DNA from: Lachnospiraceae bacterium
Lineage (GTDB): Bacteria; Bacillota; Clostridia; Lachnospirales; Lachnospiraceae
Length of the DNA: 52,172 bases
Direction: 5' to 3'
NCBI GenBank assembly: GCA_021199495.1
Contig: JAJQHY010000084.1
Coordinates: forward strand, 1-52,172
Below, in pieces: positions 33,309 to 45,239 of the stretch (position 1 is the first letter of the stretch; every line of letters begins with the position of its first letter). The notes below the pieces were generated by a model. It was given only the letters and a program-made list of their open reading frames with translations. It did not search any database and was not told the origin of the DNA. Made by a program: the position numbers and the translations under genes.

Positions 33309-34532
33309 TTGAAAAGAAAAACCGCACAAACATGGAAAAAAATATGCTGTTTATTCTTAAGCATTGCGCTGCTGGCCGCTTTATTTTCAGAAAATAATGT
33401 GAGTGCCACCAGCACTACCAGGCAGGAGCTGGAGGAGGCGGAGCAGCAGAAGAGTGAGCTTGAAAACGAAATGCAGCAGAATCAGGATGAGATTGATTCA
33501 AAGGAGCAGGAAAAAGCGGAGTTAAACACGACGCTGTCCGGCTATAATGCGGAGCTTTCTTCCATAGAAAACGATATTTATGAAATGGAACAGGCGATTG
33601 CGGCCAAGGAAGAGGAGATTGCGCAAAAGACTGCCGAGCTGGAAGAGGCGAAGCAGACGGAGGAAACCCAGTATGCCAATATGCTGGCGCATATCCAGTA
33701 TATGTACGAGAGCGATACATCTTCTACCTATATCAATGCCATGCTGAGCGCAATTACCGGGGAGGTCAGCTTTTCTGATTTCCTGAATATCAGCGAGTAT
33801 GTGGAGCAGCTGGCGGCCTATGACCAGCAGCTGCTTCTGGACTATCAGGCGATCCGCGAGGATGTGGAAGCGCAGGAGGCCGCTCTTGAGGAAGAGAAGG
33901 CCAAGCTGGATGAAATGCTGGTTTCGCTGGAGGAGGATAAGGAATACTCGCAGTATCTGATTGCACAGGTACAGAGCGCAATCAGCACCACCAATTCCGC
34001 GATTGCCAGTATCGAGAACGAGCTGACTGCCCAGGAGGAGGAGCTGGCCCAGATTAACGACAATATCGCGGAGCTGCAGGAAAAGCTGGCGCAGGAGATC
34101 GCTTTGTCACGGGCGGCGGCGAGCGGCACCTGGAGAGACATCTCTGAGGTGGAGTTTTCTGAGTATGATGTGACACTTCTGGCAAATCTGATTTACTGTG
34201 AGGCCAGAGGAGAAAGCTATGAGGGCATGCTGGCGGTTGGCAGTGTGGTGATCAACCGCGTGCTGTCCGGCAGCTATCCGGATACGGTTTCCGGTGTGAT
34301 TTACCAGTCCGGCCAGTTTGAACCGGTCAGCTCCACCAGAAACAGCTTTGTGGAGGCGCTGGCGGCGGATAAGGCGGCGAATTCCTCTGGCTGCTATGAG
34401 GCTGCCAGAGAAGCAATTTCGGGCGTGACCAATGTGGGAACCTGCGTGTATTTCCAGACGATTGCTTATCTGGAGGCGGTAGATCGTCTGGACGTTGTGG
34501 TGTATGTGATCGGAAATCACGGATTCTATTAA
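33309..34532 (+). CDS. Secreted coiled-coil protein with SleB-like (Hydrolase_2) cell-wall hydrolase domain
   Basis: A 407-residue secreted protein. A signal peptide (about 1-33, ending NNVSA) is followed by long heptad-rich helices (about 35-270) like the PcsB/CwlO coiled coil. The C-terminal SleB-type domain starts near residue 290. It contains LIYCEARGESYEGMLAV, with E298 as the likely catalytic glutamate, and later YFQT. SleB-type enzymes cut glycan strands. I chose TTG 33309 because GAGG lies eight bases upstream and the signal peptide then has a short basic start. A GTG at 33264 gives a 15-residue longer form without a ribosome site. A CwlO-like regulatory coil joined to a SleB domain suggests a hydrolase controlled by a membrane complex. 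Confidence 0.85.
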   Translation: MKRKTAQTWKKICCLFLSIALLAALFSENNVSATSTTRQELEEAEQQKSELENEMQQNQDEIDSKEQEKAELNTTLSGYNAELSSIENDIYEMEQAIAAKEEEIAQKTAELEEAKQTEETQYANMLAHIQYMYESDTSSTYINAMLSAITGEVSFSDFLNISEYVEQLAAYDQQLLLDYQAIREDVEAQEAALEEEKAKLDEMLVSLEEDKEYSQYLIAQVQSAISTTNSAIASIENELTAQEEELAQINDNIAELQEKLAQEIALSRAAASGTWRDISEVEFSEYDVTLLANLIYCEARGESYEGMLAVGSVVINRVLSGSYPDTVSGVIYQSGQFEPVSSTRNSFVEALAADKAANSSGCYEAAREAISGVTNVGTCVYFQTIAYLEAVDRLDVVVYVIGNHGFY

Positions 34533-34553
34533 TTGCTTCCTGAGAGATGTTTT

Positions 34554-35618
34554 ATGGTTAAAATGGTAAAGGATACGGAGTCCGGACGTTATTGCGGTGA
34601 GCCCTGGGGGCGTTTGCGCGTTGTACTCCGAAGCTTTCTGCATCAATTGAAATTAATGGCAGCACTGTTGATTGCGACAGTGCTGCTTGCGGGTTGTGGG
34701 GCGAGCCCCGCGGCGGCAGAGACAGACACTGTTTCGGTGGTATGTACGATTTTTCCGCAGTATGACTGGGTGAGGGTTCTGCTGGACGGTGTTTCTGCAG
34801 ATGTGAAAGTGACACTCCTGTCAGATGACGGCACGGATATTCACAGCTACCAGCCTTCCGTGCAGGATATGGCTGTGATACAGGAGAGCGACCTCTTAGT
34901 ATATATCGGTGGGGACTCTGAGGACTGGCTTCTGGAAATGGTGGAAGCGGATGAGGTACTGAAAGAACGAAGCATAAATCTGCTGGAGCTGATGGGTGAG
35001 CTGGTCCTTGAGGAAGAGGAAAAGGAAGGCATGACGGATGAGATCGGTCATGTTCACGATGAGGACTTTGAGGCGGAGGACGATGAGCATGTGTGGCTGT
35101 CCTTTGTAAATGCCAGGGTTCTGTGCGGGGAACTGGCAGAGTGTCTGATTGAGCTGCTGCCTGAGGAGGAGACGCTTATCCGGGCAAACCTGGAAGCCTA
35201 TGAAGAACAGGTTGCCGCGCTGGAAGAGGAATATGTGCAGGCGGTTGCTTCGGCCCGGTATGATACGCTGCTTTTCGGGGACCGCTTTCCATTCCGGTAT
35301 CTGACGGAGGAATTCGGTCTGGATTATTACGCGGCCTTCGCCGGCTGCAATGCGGACGCGGAGGCGAGTTTTGAGACGATTGTTTTCCTGATAGAGAAGC
35401 TGAACGAGCTGGATTTGCCGGCAATTCTGATCATCGAGGGTTCAGATTCGAAGCTGGCGGAAACCATCCGCAAAAATACACAGTCCGCGGATCAGGAAAT
35501 TCTGACCTTAAATTCCATGCAGGCTGTCTCGGGGGATGAGGTGGCAGCAGGCGCGACCTGGCTGAACATTATGGAGGAAAACCTGAAAGTGCTGAAGACG
35601 GCACTGGGAAGTGAGTGA
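34554..35618 (+). CDS. Zinc/manganese ABC transporter substrate-binding lipoprotein (ZnuA-like)
   Basis: A 354-residue cluster A-I metal-binding protein. The lipobox LLAGC puts the lipid cysteine at C48. Metal-binding motifs of the family are GTDIHSYQPS (H97) and DEHVWLS (H179), with a short acidic/His-rich loop (GHVHDEDFEAEDDEH) just before the latter. The start is uncertain: ATG 34554 has only a weak ribosome site, and internal GTG or TTG starts would give a more usual signal length. The ATPase gene overlaps or abuts its stop codon. The metal (Zn or Mn) cannot be fixed; the His loop favours zinc. Confidence 0.88.
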   Translation: MVKMVKDTESGRYCGEPWGRLRVVLRSFLHQLKLMAALLIATVLLAGCGASPAAAETDTVSVVCTIFPQYDWVRVLLDGVSADVKVTLLSDDGTDIHSYQPSVQDMAVIQESDLLVYIGGDSEDWLLEMVEADEVLKERSINLLELMGELVLEEEEKEGMTDEIGHVHDEDFEAEDDEHVWLSFVNARVLCGELAECLIELLPEEETLIRANLEAYEEQVAALEEEYVQAVASARYDTLLFGDRFPFRYLTEEFGLDYYAAFAGCNADAEASFETIVFLIEKLNELDLPAILIIEGSDSKLAETIRKNTQSADQEILTLNSMQAVSGDEVAAGATWLNIMEENLKVLKTALGSE

Positions 35619-35620
35619 AT

Positions 35621-36346
35621 ATGTTACAGATAGAATGCCAGAATCTGACACTGGGGTATGAAAAACAGATTGTTGCAGCCGGCATTTCCTTTCAGGTCAA
35701 TAAAGGAGATTATCTCTGCATTCTGGGGGAAAACGGTTCCGGGAAAAGCACGTTGATCAAAACACTTCTGGGGCTGAAGAAGCCGCTTGGCGGCAGTCTT
35801 CACTTCGGTGAGGATATCCGTGCCAATGAGATCGGCTATCTGCCGCAGCAGTCGCAGCTGCAGAGGGATTTTCCGGCGTCCGTGGAGGAAATTGTTCTTT
35901 CCGGCTGCGTGAACCGCCTGGGACTTAAGCCTTTTTATGGGAAGCTGGAAAAGGAGATTGCCCGGGAAAATATGGAACAGCTGGGAATCTTAAATCTGGC
36001 AGGAAAATGCTACCGCGAGTTGTCCGGCGGCCAGCAGCAGCGCGTACTTTTAGCGCGGGCGCTGTGCGCTACCAGAAAACTGCTGCTTTTGGATGAACCG
36101 GTGGCGGGGCTTGACCCAAAGGCAACGGCGGAAATGTATGAGCTGATTGCCCAGTTAAATCGTGAACAGGGGATTACCATCATCATGGTGTCCCATGACG
36201 TGCTGGAGGCGGTTCCCTTTGCCAGTCATATTCTTTATATGAGTCACCAGGATACCTTTTTCGGGGACCGGGAAAGCTATCTCAAAAGCCCGTACGGGCA
36301 GATGTACGCCTCCATGCTTCAGGCCAGAGGGGAGAAACAGCCGTGA
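35621..36346 (+). CDS. Metal ABC transporter ATPase (ZnuC-like)
   Basis: A 241-residue ATPase of the metal importer. Walker A is GENGSGKST (36-44), the Q-loop region is YLPQQ, the signature is LSGGQQQRVLLARAL, and Walker B is LLLDEPVAGLDP. The start is either ATG 35621 or GTG 35615; the latter overlaps the stop of the binding-protein gene. It overlaps the permease gene by four bases (GTGA), so the three genes form a tight operon. Confidence 0.93.
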   Translation: MLQIECQNLTLGYEKQIVAAGISFQVNKGDYLCILGENGSGKSTLIKTLLGLKKPLGGSLHFGEDIRANEIGYLPQQSQLQRDFPASVEEIVLSGCVNRLGLKPFYGKLEKEIARENMEQLGILNLAGKCYRELSGGQQQRVLLARALCATRKLLLLDEPVAGLDPKATAEMYELIAQLNREQGITIIMVSHDVLEAVPFASHILYMSHQDTFFGDRESYLKSPYGQMYASMLQARGEKQP

Positions 36347-37176
36347 CAGAAACGCTTGCCTATTATTTACAGTTTGATTTTGTGCGCTACGCGCTGATTG
36401 TGGGTACATTGATCGGCCTGTGTGCCTCTTTGCTGGGAGTCTCTCTGGTTCTCAAGCGGTTTTCCTTTATCGGGGACGGCTTAAGTCATGTAGCTTTCGG
36501 CGCGGTAGCCATCGCGGCTGTTTTACGCGTGGAGAGCGATATGGTGGTTGTGATTCCCGTGACCGTGATCGCGGCGGTCGCGCTTTTAGCCCTTGGCAAT
36601 AAAACCGCTATCCGCGGCGACGCGGCTATTGCCATGATCAGCGTGGCGGCTCTTGCCATCGGCTACCTGCTTTTAAGCCGCTACTCCGGCTCCGCCAATA
36701 TTTCCGCGGACGTTTGCAGCTCACTTTTCGGGTCCACCTCGATTCTCACTCTGACCGGCGCGGATGTGGGCTTCTGTGTCGTGATTTCAGTGGTTGTGAT
36801 CCTGATGTTTGTCCTTCTTTTTCACAAAATTTTTGCCGTTACCTTTGACGAAAGCTTCGCCAAAGCCACCGGCATCCAGACTGAAATATACAACGGCCTC
36901 ATCGCTGTCATCACCGCCCTCGTCATTGTCGTCGCGATGGAACTGGCCGGTTCCCTTTTAGTCTCCGCCCTCATCATTTTTCCCGCGCTCTCCGCCATGC
37001 GTGTGTTCAAGAGCTTCCGCTCCGTCACTGTCTGTGCCGCCATTCTGTCTGTAGTCGGTACTTTGAGCGGGATCCTCATCTCCATCTTTGCCTCCACGCC
37101 GGTGGGCGCGAGCATTGTGGCGGTGGATCTGGGGATTTTTGTGGTGTTCGCGGTTGTGGGGAAAGTGAAGGGGTGA
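36343..37176 (+). CDS. Metal ABC transporter permease (ZnuB-like)
   Basis: A 277-residue integral membrane protein with eight or nine helices of the ABC-3 family. Visible are the early LIGLCASLLGVSLVLKRFSFIGDGLSH segment, in parts, with the conserved DGLSH coupling region. The central MISVAALAIGYLL helix and the KATGIQTEIYNGL cytoplasmic loop follow. GTG is used as start inside the ATPase stop codon. It completes the importer with the two genes upstream. No terminator is obvious before the ATP synthase promoter. Confidence 0.93.
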   Translation: MTETLAYYLQFDFVRYALIVGTLIGLCASLLGVSLVLKRFSFIGDGLSHVAFGAVAIAAVLRVESDMVVVIPVTVIAAVALLALGNKTAIRGDAAIAMISVAALAIGYLLLSRYSGSANISADVCSSLFGSTSILTLTGADVGFCVVISVVVILMFVLLFHKIFAVTFDESFAKATGIQTEIYNGLIAVITALVIVVAMELAGSLLVSALIIFPALSAMRVFKSFRSVTVCAAILSVVGTLSGILISIFASTPVGASIVAVDLGIFVVFAVVGKVKG

Positions 37177-37207
37177 TGATTTCTCTTGTTTTTAATAGAA
37201 ATTTTAC

Positions 37208-37236
37208 TGGACATCTCGCGCAAACTTCTCTATAAT
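37208..37236 (+). promoter_or_regulatory. Promoter of the ATP synthase operon
   Basis: TGGACA (37208-37213) and TATAAT (37231-37236) with a 17-base spacer, about 60 bases before the first gene of the operon. Confidence 0.85.
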
Positions 37237-37295
37237 TATCACCAAATGTACACCGCTGCCAGCACAGCCCGCAAGGCAATGAAAGGCATTATTTT

Positions 37296-37556
37296 ATGAA
37301 GAAAAAGCACAATTCGGTCTTCCAGGCCCTTTCCATGGTCAGCCAGTTCGGCATCAGCATGGTCGTTCCCATCGCCATGTGCTGCGCCCTCGGCTACTTT
37401 CTGGACAAGCACTTCGGTACCTCCTTTTTTTTCATAATCCTTTTCTTTGTGGGAGCCGCCGCGGGTGCGTGGAACGTATACAAAACGGTGAAAACCATTG
37501 CCCGGCTGGATGAGAAAAACGACAATCCCTTTACCAGCAGAATTGAGAAAGAGTAA
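37296..37556 (+). CDS. AtpZ-like membrane protein (AtpZ/AtpI family)
   Basis: An 86-residue protein with two membrane helices (about 15-35 and 45-65) joined by LGYFLDKHFGTS, the pattern of AtpZ. In other bacteria AtpZ and AtpI act together, probably as assembly helpers or in magnesium/calcium handling for ATP synthase. It is the first gene of the operon, a few bases before the subunit I-like gene. A Na+ ATPase operon often starts with such an extra gene. Confidence 0.82.
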   Translation: MKKKHNSVFQALSMVSQFGISMVVPIAMCCALGYFLDKHFGTSFFFIILFFVGAAAGAWNVYKTVKTIARLDEKNDNPFTSRIEKE

Positions 37557-37560
37557 CCGC

Positions 37561-38040
37561 ATGCCGTCAGACGCTTCTGTGCAGGAAAAGCCCGCGCCGC
37601 TTGACAAATTCAGAAGGATCAACCAGACGCTTCTGTTCATGATGACTGGAACTTTTGCTTATGGACTGGTGGGAGAGATCATTATCCTTCTCTTTCTGCA
37701 GAGATTTGCGGGTGTCAGTATTGGCTGGTGGATTGGCGTGGTTCTTTCCCTTCTGGGGGAGGCACACATGTACTGGAGCCTGGACATGGCCCTTGGCCTT
37801 GGAGAGAAGGGAGCGACGAAAAAGCTCGTCCTTCACAATACCCTCCGGTATCTGGTGTTCGTAGGAGTCACGTTTCTGGTGATGGTGACAGATATCGCCA
37901 ACCCTGTCGCCTGTGTTTTTGGCATTCTGGGTATGAAAGCGGGCGCATATCTGGAGCCCGTTCTTGAGAAACTATATCAAAACAGGTTTCACAAACATAA
38001 GGAGGTAGAGCCCTATGACACAGGGAATTCTGCTGTCTGA
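37561..38040 (+). CDS. ATP synthase subunit I (AtpI-like)
   Basis: A 159-residue protein with about four membrane helices, ending in a charged tail. AtpI helps assemble the c-ring. I chose ATG 37561, five bases after the AtpZ-like stop, because the upstream in-frame part overlaps that gene. The C-terminal codons overlap the atpB start by 26 bases. Sequence identity to known AtpI is not obvious by eye; position and topology carry the call. Confidence 0.75.
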   Translation: MPSDASVQEKPAPLDKFRRINQTLLFMMTGTFAYGLVGEIIILLFLQRFAGVSIGWWIGVVLSLLGEAHMYWSLDMALGLGEKGATKKLVLHNTLRYLVFVGVTFLVMVTDIANPVACVFGILGMKAGAYLEPVLEKLYQNRFHKHKEVEPYDTGNSAV

Positions 38041-38728
38041 AGATATTGATTTTATGATTCACGGCGTCTTTTCCTACCAGGTCTTTGGCCAGACGGTATG
38101 GATCACGACTACCCATGTCTGTCTGCTGATCGTCATGCTGGTGCTGATCGGTTTTGCTTTCGTGGTCAACCGCCGTATGAAAAAGGCCGAGGAAATTCCG
38201 AGGGGTTTACAGAATGTCGCGGAGATGGCCGTAGAAATGCTGGACAACATGGTGAAGGGCAGCATGGGCAAGCACGCGAAAGGCTTTCTCAACTATATCG
38301 GCACCGTTTTTATTTTCGTTTTAATCTGTAATATTTCCGGCCTGATGGGCCTGCGCCCACCGACAGCGGACTACGGTGTGACACTGCCTCTCGGTGTGAT
38401 AACCTTTGTCCTGATTCACTTTAACAGAATCAAATACAACGGGGCGAAGGGTGTAGTGGATCACCTCTGCGATCCCTGGCCGTTCTGGGCGCCGATCAAC
38501 ATCATCAGTGACGTTGCCGTGCCGATTTCCCTGTCTTTGCGTCTGTTCGCGAATGTCCTGTCGGGGACATGTATGCTGGCACTGGTATATGGGCTGCTGA
38601 ATTTCTTCGCCCTGATCTGGCCGGCTGCACTGCATGTGTATTTCGACCTTTTCTCGGGCGCGATCCAGACATATGTGTTCTGCATGCTGACGATGACTTA
38701 TATTACGAATGCCATCGGGGATGAATAA
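38015..38728 (+). CDS. atpB: ATP synthase F0 subunit a
   Basis: A 237-residue membrane subunit that forms the ion half-channels next to the c-ring. The essential arginine is R176 in SLRLFANVLSG. The last helices contain GAIQTYVFCMLTMTYI, the usual C-terminal pattern. The ATG follows AAGGAGG. It begins within the end of the subunit I gene. Confidence 0.95.
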   Translation: MTQGILLSEDIDFMIHGVFSYQVFGQTVWITTTHVCLLIVMLVLIGFAFVVNRRMKKAEEIPRGLQNVAEMAVEMLDNMVKGSMGKHAKGFLNYIGTVFIFVLICNISGLMGLRPPTADYGVTLPLGVITFVLIHFNRIKYNGAKGVVDHLCDPWPFWAPINIISDVAVPISLSLRLFANVLSGTCMLALVYGLLNFFALIWPAALHVYFDLFSGAIQTYVFCMLTMTYITNAIGDE

Positions 38729-38813
38729 TAGAGTGCGCATACACGATGGTGTGCCGACTGGCAGGCACATTGTGGATAGAAATTTGGTTCAGGGTTTCCT
38801 GAAATCAAAATAA

Positions 38814-39134
<321 letters not shown>

Positions 39135-39219
39135 GACAGATGATAGATCATCTCGCACGCAGAGAGGCTGGTTGGATACCGGATGATCTGTGCGCGAAGG
39201 AAAGGAGGCAGGGTAATCA

Positions 39220-39761
39220 ATGAATGGATATATGAGCGGCATGCTTTTGACTACCATGGAGCCCCGGCTTTTTGACCTGGATTTTCAGCTGCTGACCGAT
39301 TCGGTGCTGACGCTGATTTCCGTGCTGGTACTGTTTTTTGCGATGAGCTATCTGCTGTTCAACCCCGTGCGGGCCATGCTGGAGAAGCGTCAGAATAAGA
39401 TCGCTGACGAATTGTCCGACGCGGCTGCCGCGCAGGAGGAAGCACAAAAGCTCAGGGCCGAATACGAGGCGAAGCTTGCTCAAGTCGACAAGGAAGCGGA
39501 CGCGATTTTAAGAGACGCCAGAAGCCGCGCACTCGCGAATGAGAGCCAGATCGTGGCGGAAGCGAAAGAGGAGGCCCGCCGCATTGTGGACAGAGCGCAT
39601 GTGGAGGCCGAGCTTGAGAAGGCAAAGGCGGCTGACGAGGTAAAACAGGAGATGATCCTGGTAGCCAGCGCCATCGCCGGTAAGGTCGTGGCGGCCAACA
39701 TCAATACCGAGATTCAGAACAGCCTGGTGGACGAGACCTTAAAGGAAATGGGTGAGAGCAC

Positions 39762-39774
<13 letters not shown>
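39220..39774 (+). CDS. atpF: ATP synthase F0 subunit b
   Basis: A 184-residue stator subunit: a short N-terminal segment, one membrane helix (about 28-48), then a long polar helix rich in A, E and K that reaches F1. The usual FNPVRAMLEKRQNKI motif follows the membrane helix. GGAGG lies upstream of ATG 39220. It overlaps atpH by 13 bases. Confidence 0.95.
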
Positions 39775-41835
<2,061 letters not shown>

Positions 41836-41855
41836 AAGAAAGGCAGTGAGCGTTT

Positions 41856-44124
<2,269 letters not shown>

Positions 44125-44138
44125 GAGGAGCAGGCGGC

Positions 44139-44540
44139 ATGGAGAAATTCAGATTACAGATCATCACTCCGGAGCGCGTGTTCTTTGATCAGGACGCGGA
44201 GATGGTGGAATTCAATACCACCGAGGGTGAAATCGGTGTTTACGCCGGACATATCCCGATGACGGTGATTATTAAACCCGGCATTCTGACCATTCGCATG
44301 GAGAATAATGAGGCGAAGGAAGCCGCGCTGCATGCCGGCTTTGTGGAGATTCTGCCGGATCAGGTGACGATTCTTGCCGAGATCATCGAGTGGCCGGAGG
44401 AGATTGACGAGGAAAGAGCTGAGGCGGCCTTAGAGCGCGCGAGGGAGAGGCTGAAGAGTCGTACGCCCGAGACGGATATTGCCAGGGCTGAAACCGCGCT
44501 GATGCGTGCCATGGCGCGTATTACGGTCCTGAAACAGTAA
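44139..44540 (+). CDS. atpC: ATP synthase F1 subunit epsilon
   Basis: A 133-residue rotor subunit. The N-terminal beta-sandwich has the family pattern FRLQIITPERVFFDQDAEMV and, later, GEIGVYAGH. The C-terminal helices (about 90-133) are arginine- and alanine-rich and are the part that can inhibit ATP hydrolysis. It is the last gene of the operon, followed by a folded element and a terminator. Confidence 0.97.
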   Translation: MEKFRLQIITPERVFFDQDAEMVEFNTTEGEIGVYAGHIPMTVIIKPGILTIRMENNEAKEAALHAGFVEILPDQVTILAEIIEWPEEIDEERAEAALERARERLKSRTPETDIARAETALMRAMARITVLKQ

Positions 44541-44555
44541 GGAGAAAAGGCACTG

Positions 44556-44612
44556 TTCACGGCCCTTCTCTTCGAGACACCCTTCGGGTGTGCCAACAAC
44601 GATAGCCGTGAA
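44556..44612. repeat. Nested hairpin after the atp operon
   Basis: TTCACGGC (44556-44563) pairs with GCCGTGAA (44605-44612). Inside, ACACCC (44577-44582) pairs with GGGTGT (44586-44591) over a TTC loop. The start CTGTTCAC is also found after gdpP (10358-10365), which hints at a dispersed intergenic element. Confidence 0.55.
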
Positions 44613-44643
44613 TCGTAACAGAGGAAATACAAAAGAGAGGCAC

Positions 44644-44676
44644 AAGCCTTCCGATTTTTAATTCGGAGGGCTTTTC
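44644..44676 (+). terminator. Terminator of the ATP synthase operon
   Basis: AAGCCTTCCGA pairs with TCGGAGGGCTT (one wobble pair) around an A/T loop and is followed by TTCTT. It lies about 100 bases after atpC. Confidence 0.75.
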
Positions 44677-44734
44677 TTAAAGGCGGGAACATTTCAGGGC
44701 TGCGGGCATATCATAAAAGAAAACGGATTTTTCC

Positions 44735-45214
44735 ATGCAGAATTATCTTCCTTTTTATATGAGTTTTCCCCTCCAGTATCCCGCAGGGAAAGAGGACGCC
44801 CTGCGCCGGGATATGGACTATTTAAGGGGGCTGTACCCGTTGGAAGCGCAGAAATATCTGAAAAAGATCAGGGACATTCTTGATTATATGGACTACGAGG
44901 GCAGCATGATTTACGACGAATATCCGGACAGGTGGCAGCTGTACCGTCTGGCCGAGAGCATCGTCAAGACCCTGCAGACCGAGTCTGAGAGCAACGAGGA
45001 AAAGATTTCCCCGCAGAAATGGGAGTGGATAAGCGACCTGGTGCAGGTTCTTCTGTTGGAAGAGCTGTTAGACCGCAGGCAGAGGGAAAACGATTCCCGG
45101 GCTGAGAAGGGTTCAGTTCGCTTGCCGCAGGCAAATGGAGGTATCACGCGCCTGCCGGGGACAGAAAACAGCCCCCTGATACCCAAAACTGAAAATTTCC
45201 GCCCGCGTCTCTGA
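44735..45214 (+). CDS. Conserved hypothetical protein, soluble and helical
   Basis: A 159-residue protein I do not recognise. Residues 1-20 are aromatic (NYLPFYMSFPLQYP). Residues 20-115 are helical and charged, with YLKKIRDILDYMDYEGSMIY and a later PQKWEWISDLVQVLLLEELL. Residues ~120-159 look disordered and proline-rich. No signal peptide or membrane segment is visible, and there is no obvious metal-binding motif. The ribosome site is weak. It lies 22 bases before the large anchored protein on the same strand and could be co-transcribed. Confidence 0.6.
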   Translation: MQNYLPFYMSFPLQYPAGKEDALRRDMDYLRGLYPLEAQKYLKKIRDILDYMDYEGSMIYDEYPDRWQLYRLAESIVKTLQTESESNEEKISPQKWEWISDLVQVLLLEELLDRRQRENDSRAEKGSVRLPQANGGITRLPGTENSPLIPKTENFRPRL

Positions 45215-45239
45215 CGCGGGCCGGCATTCCGGAGGAATG

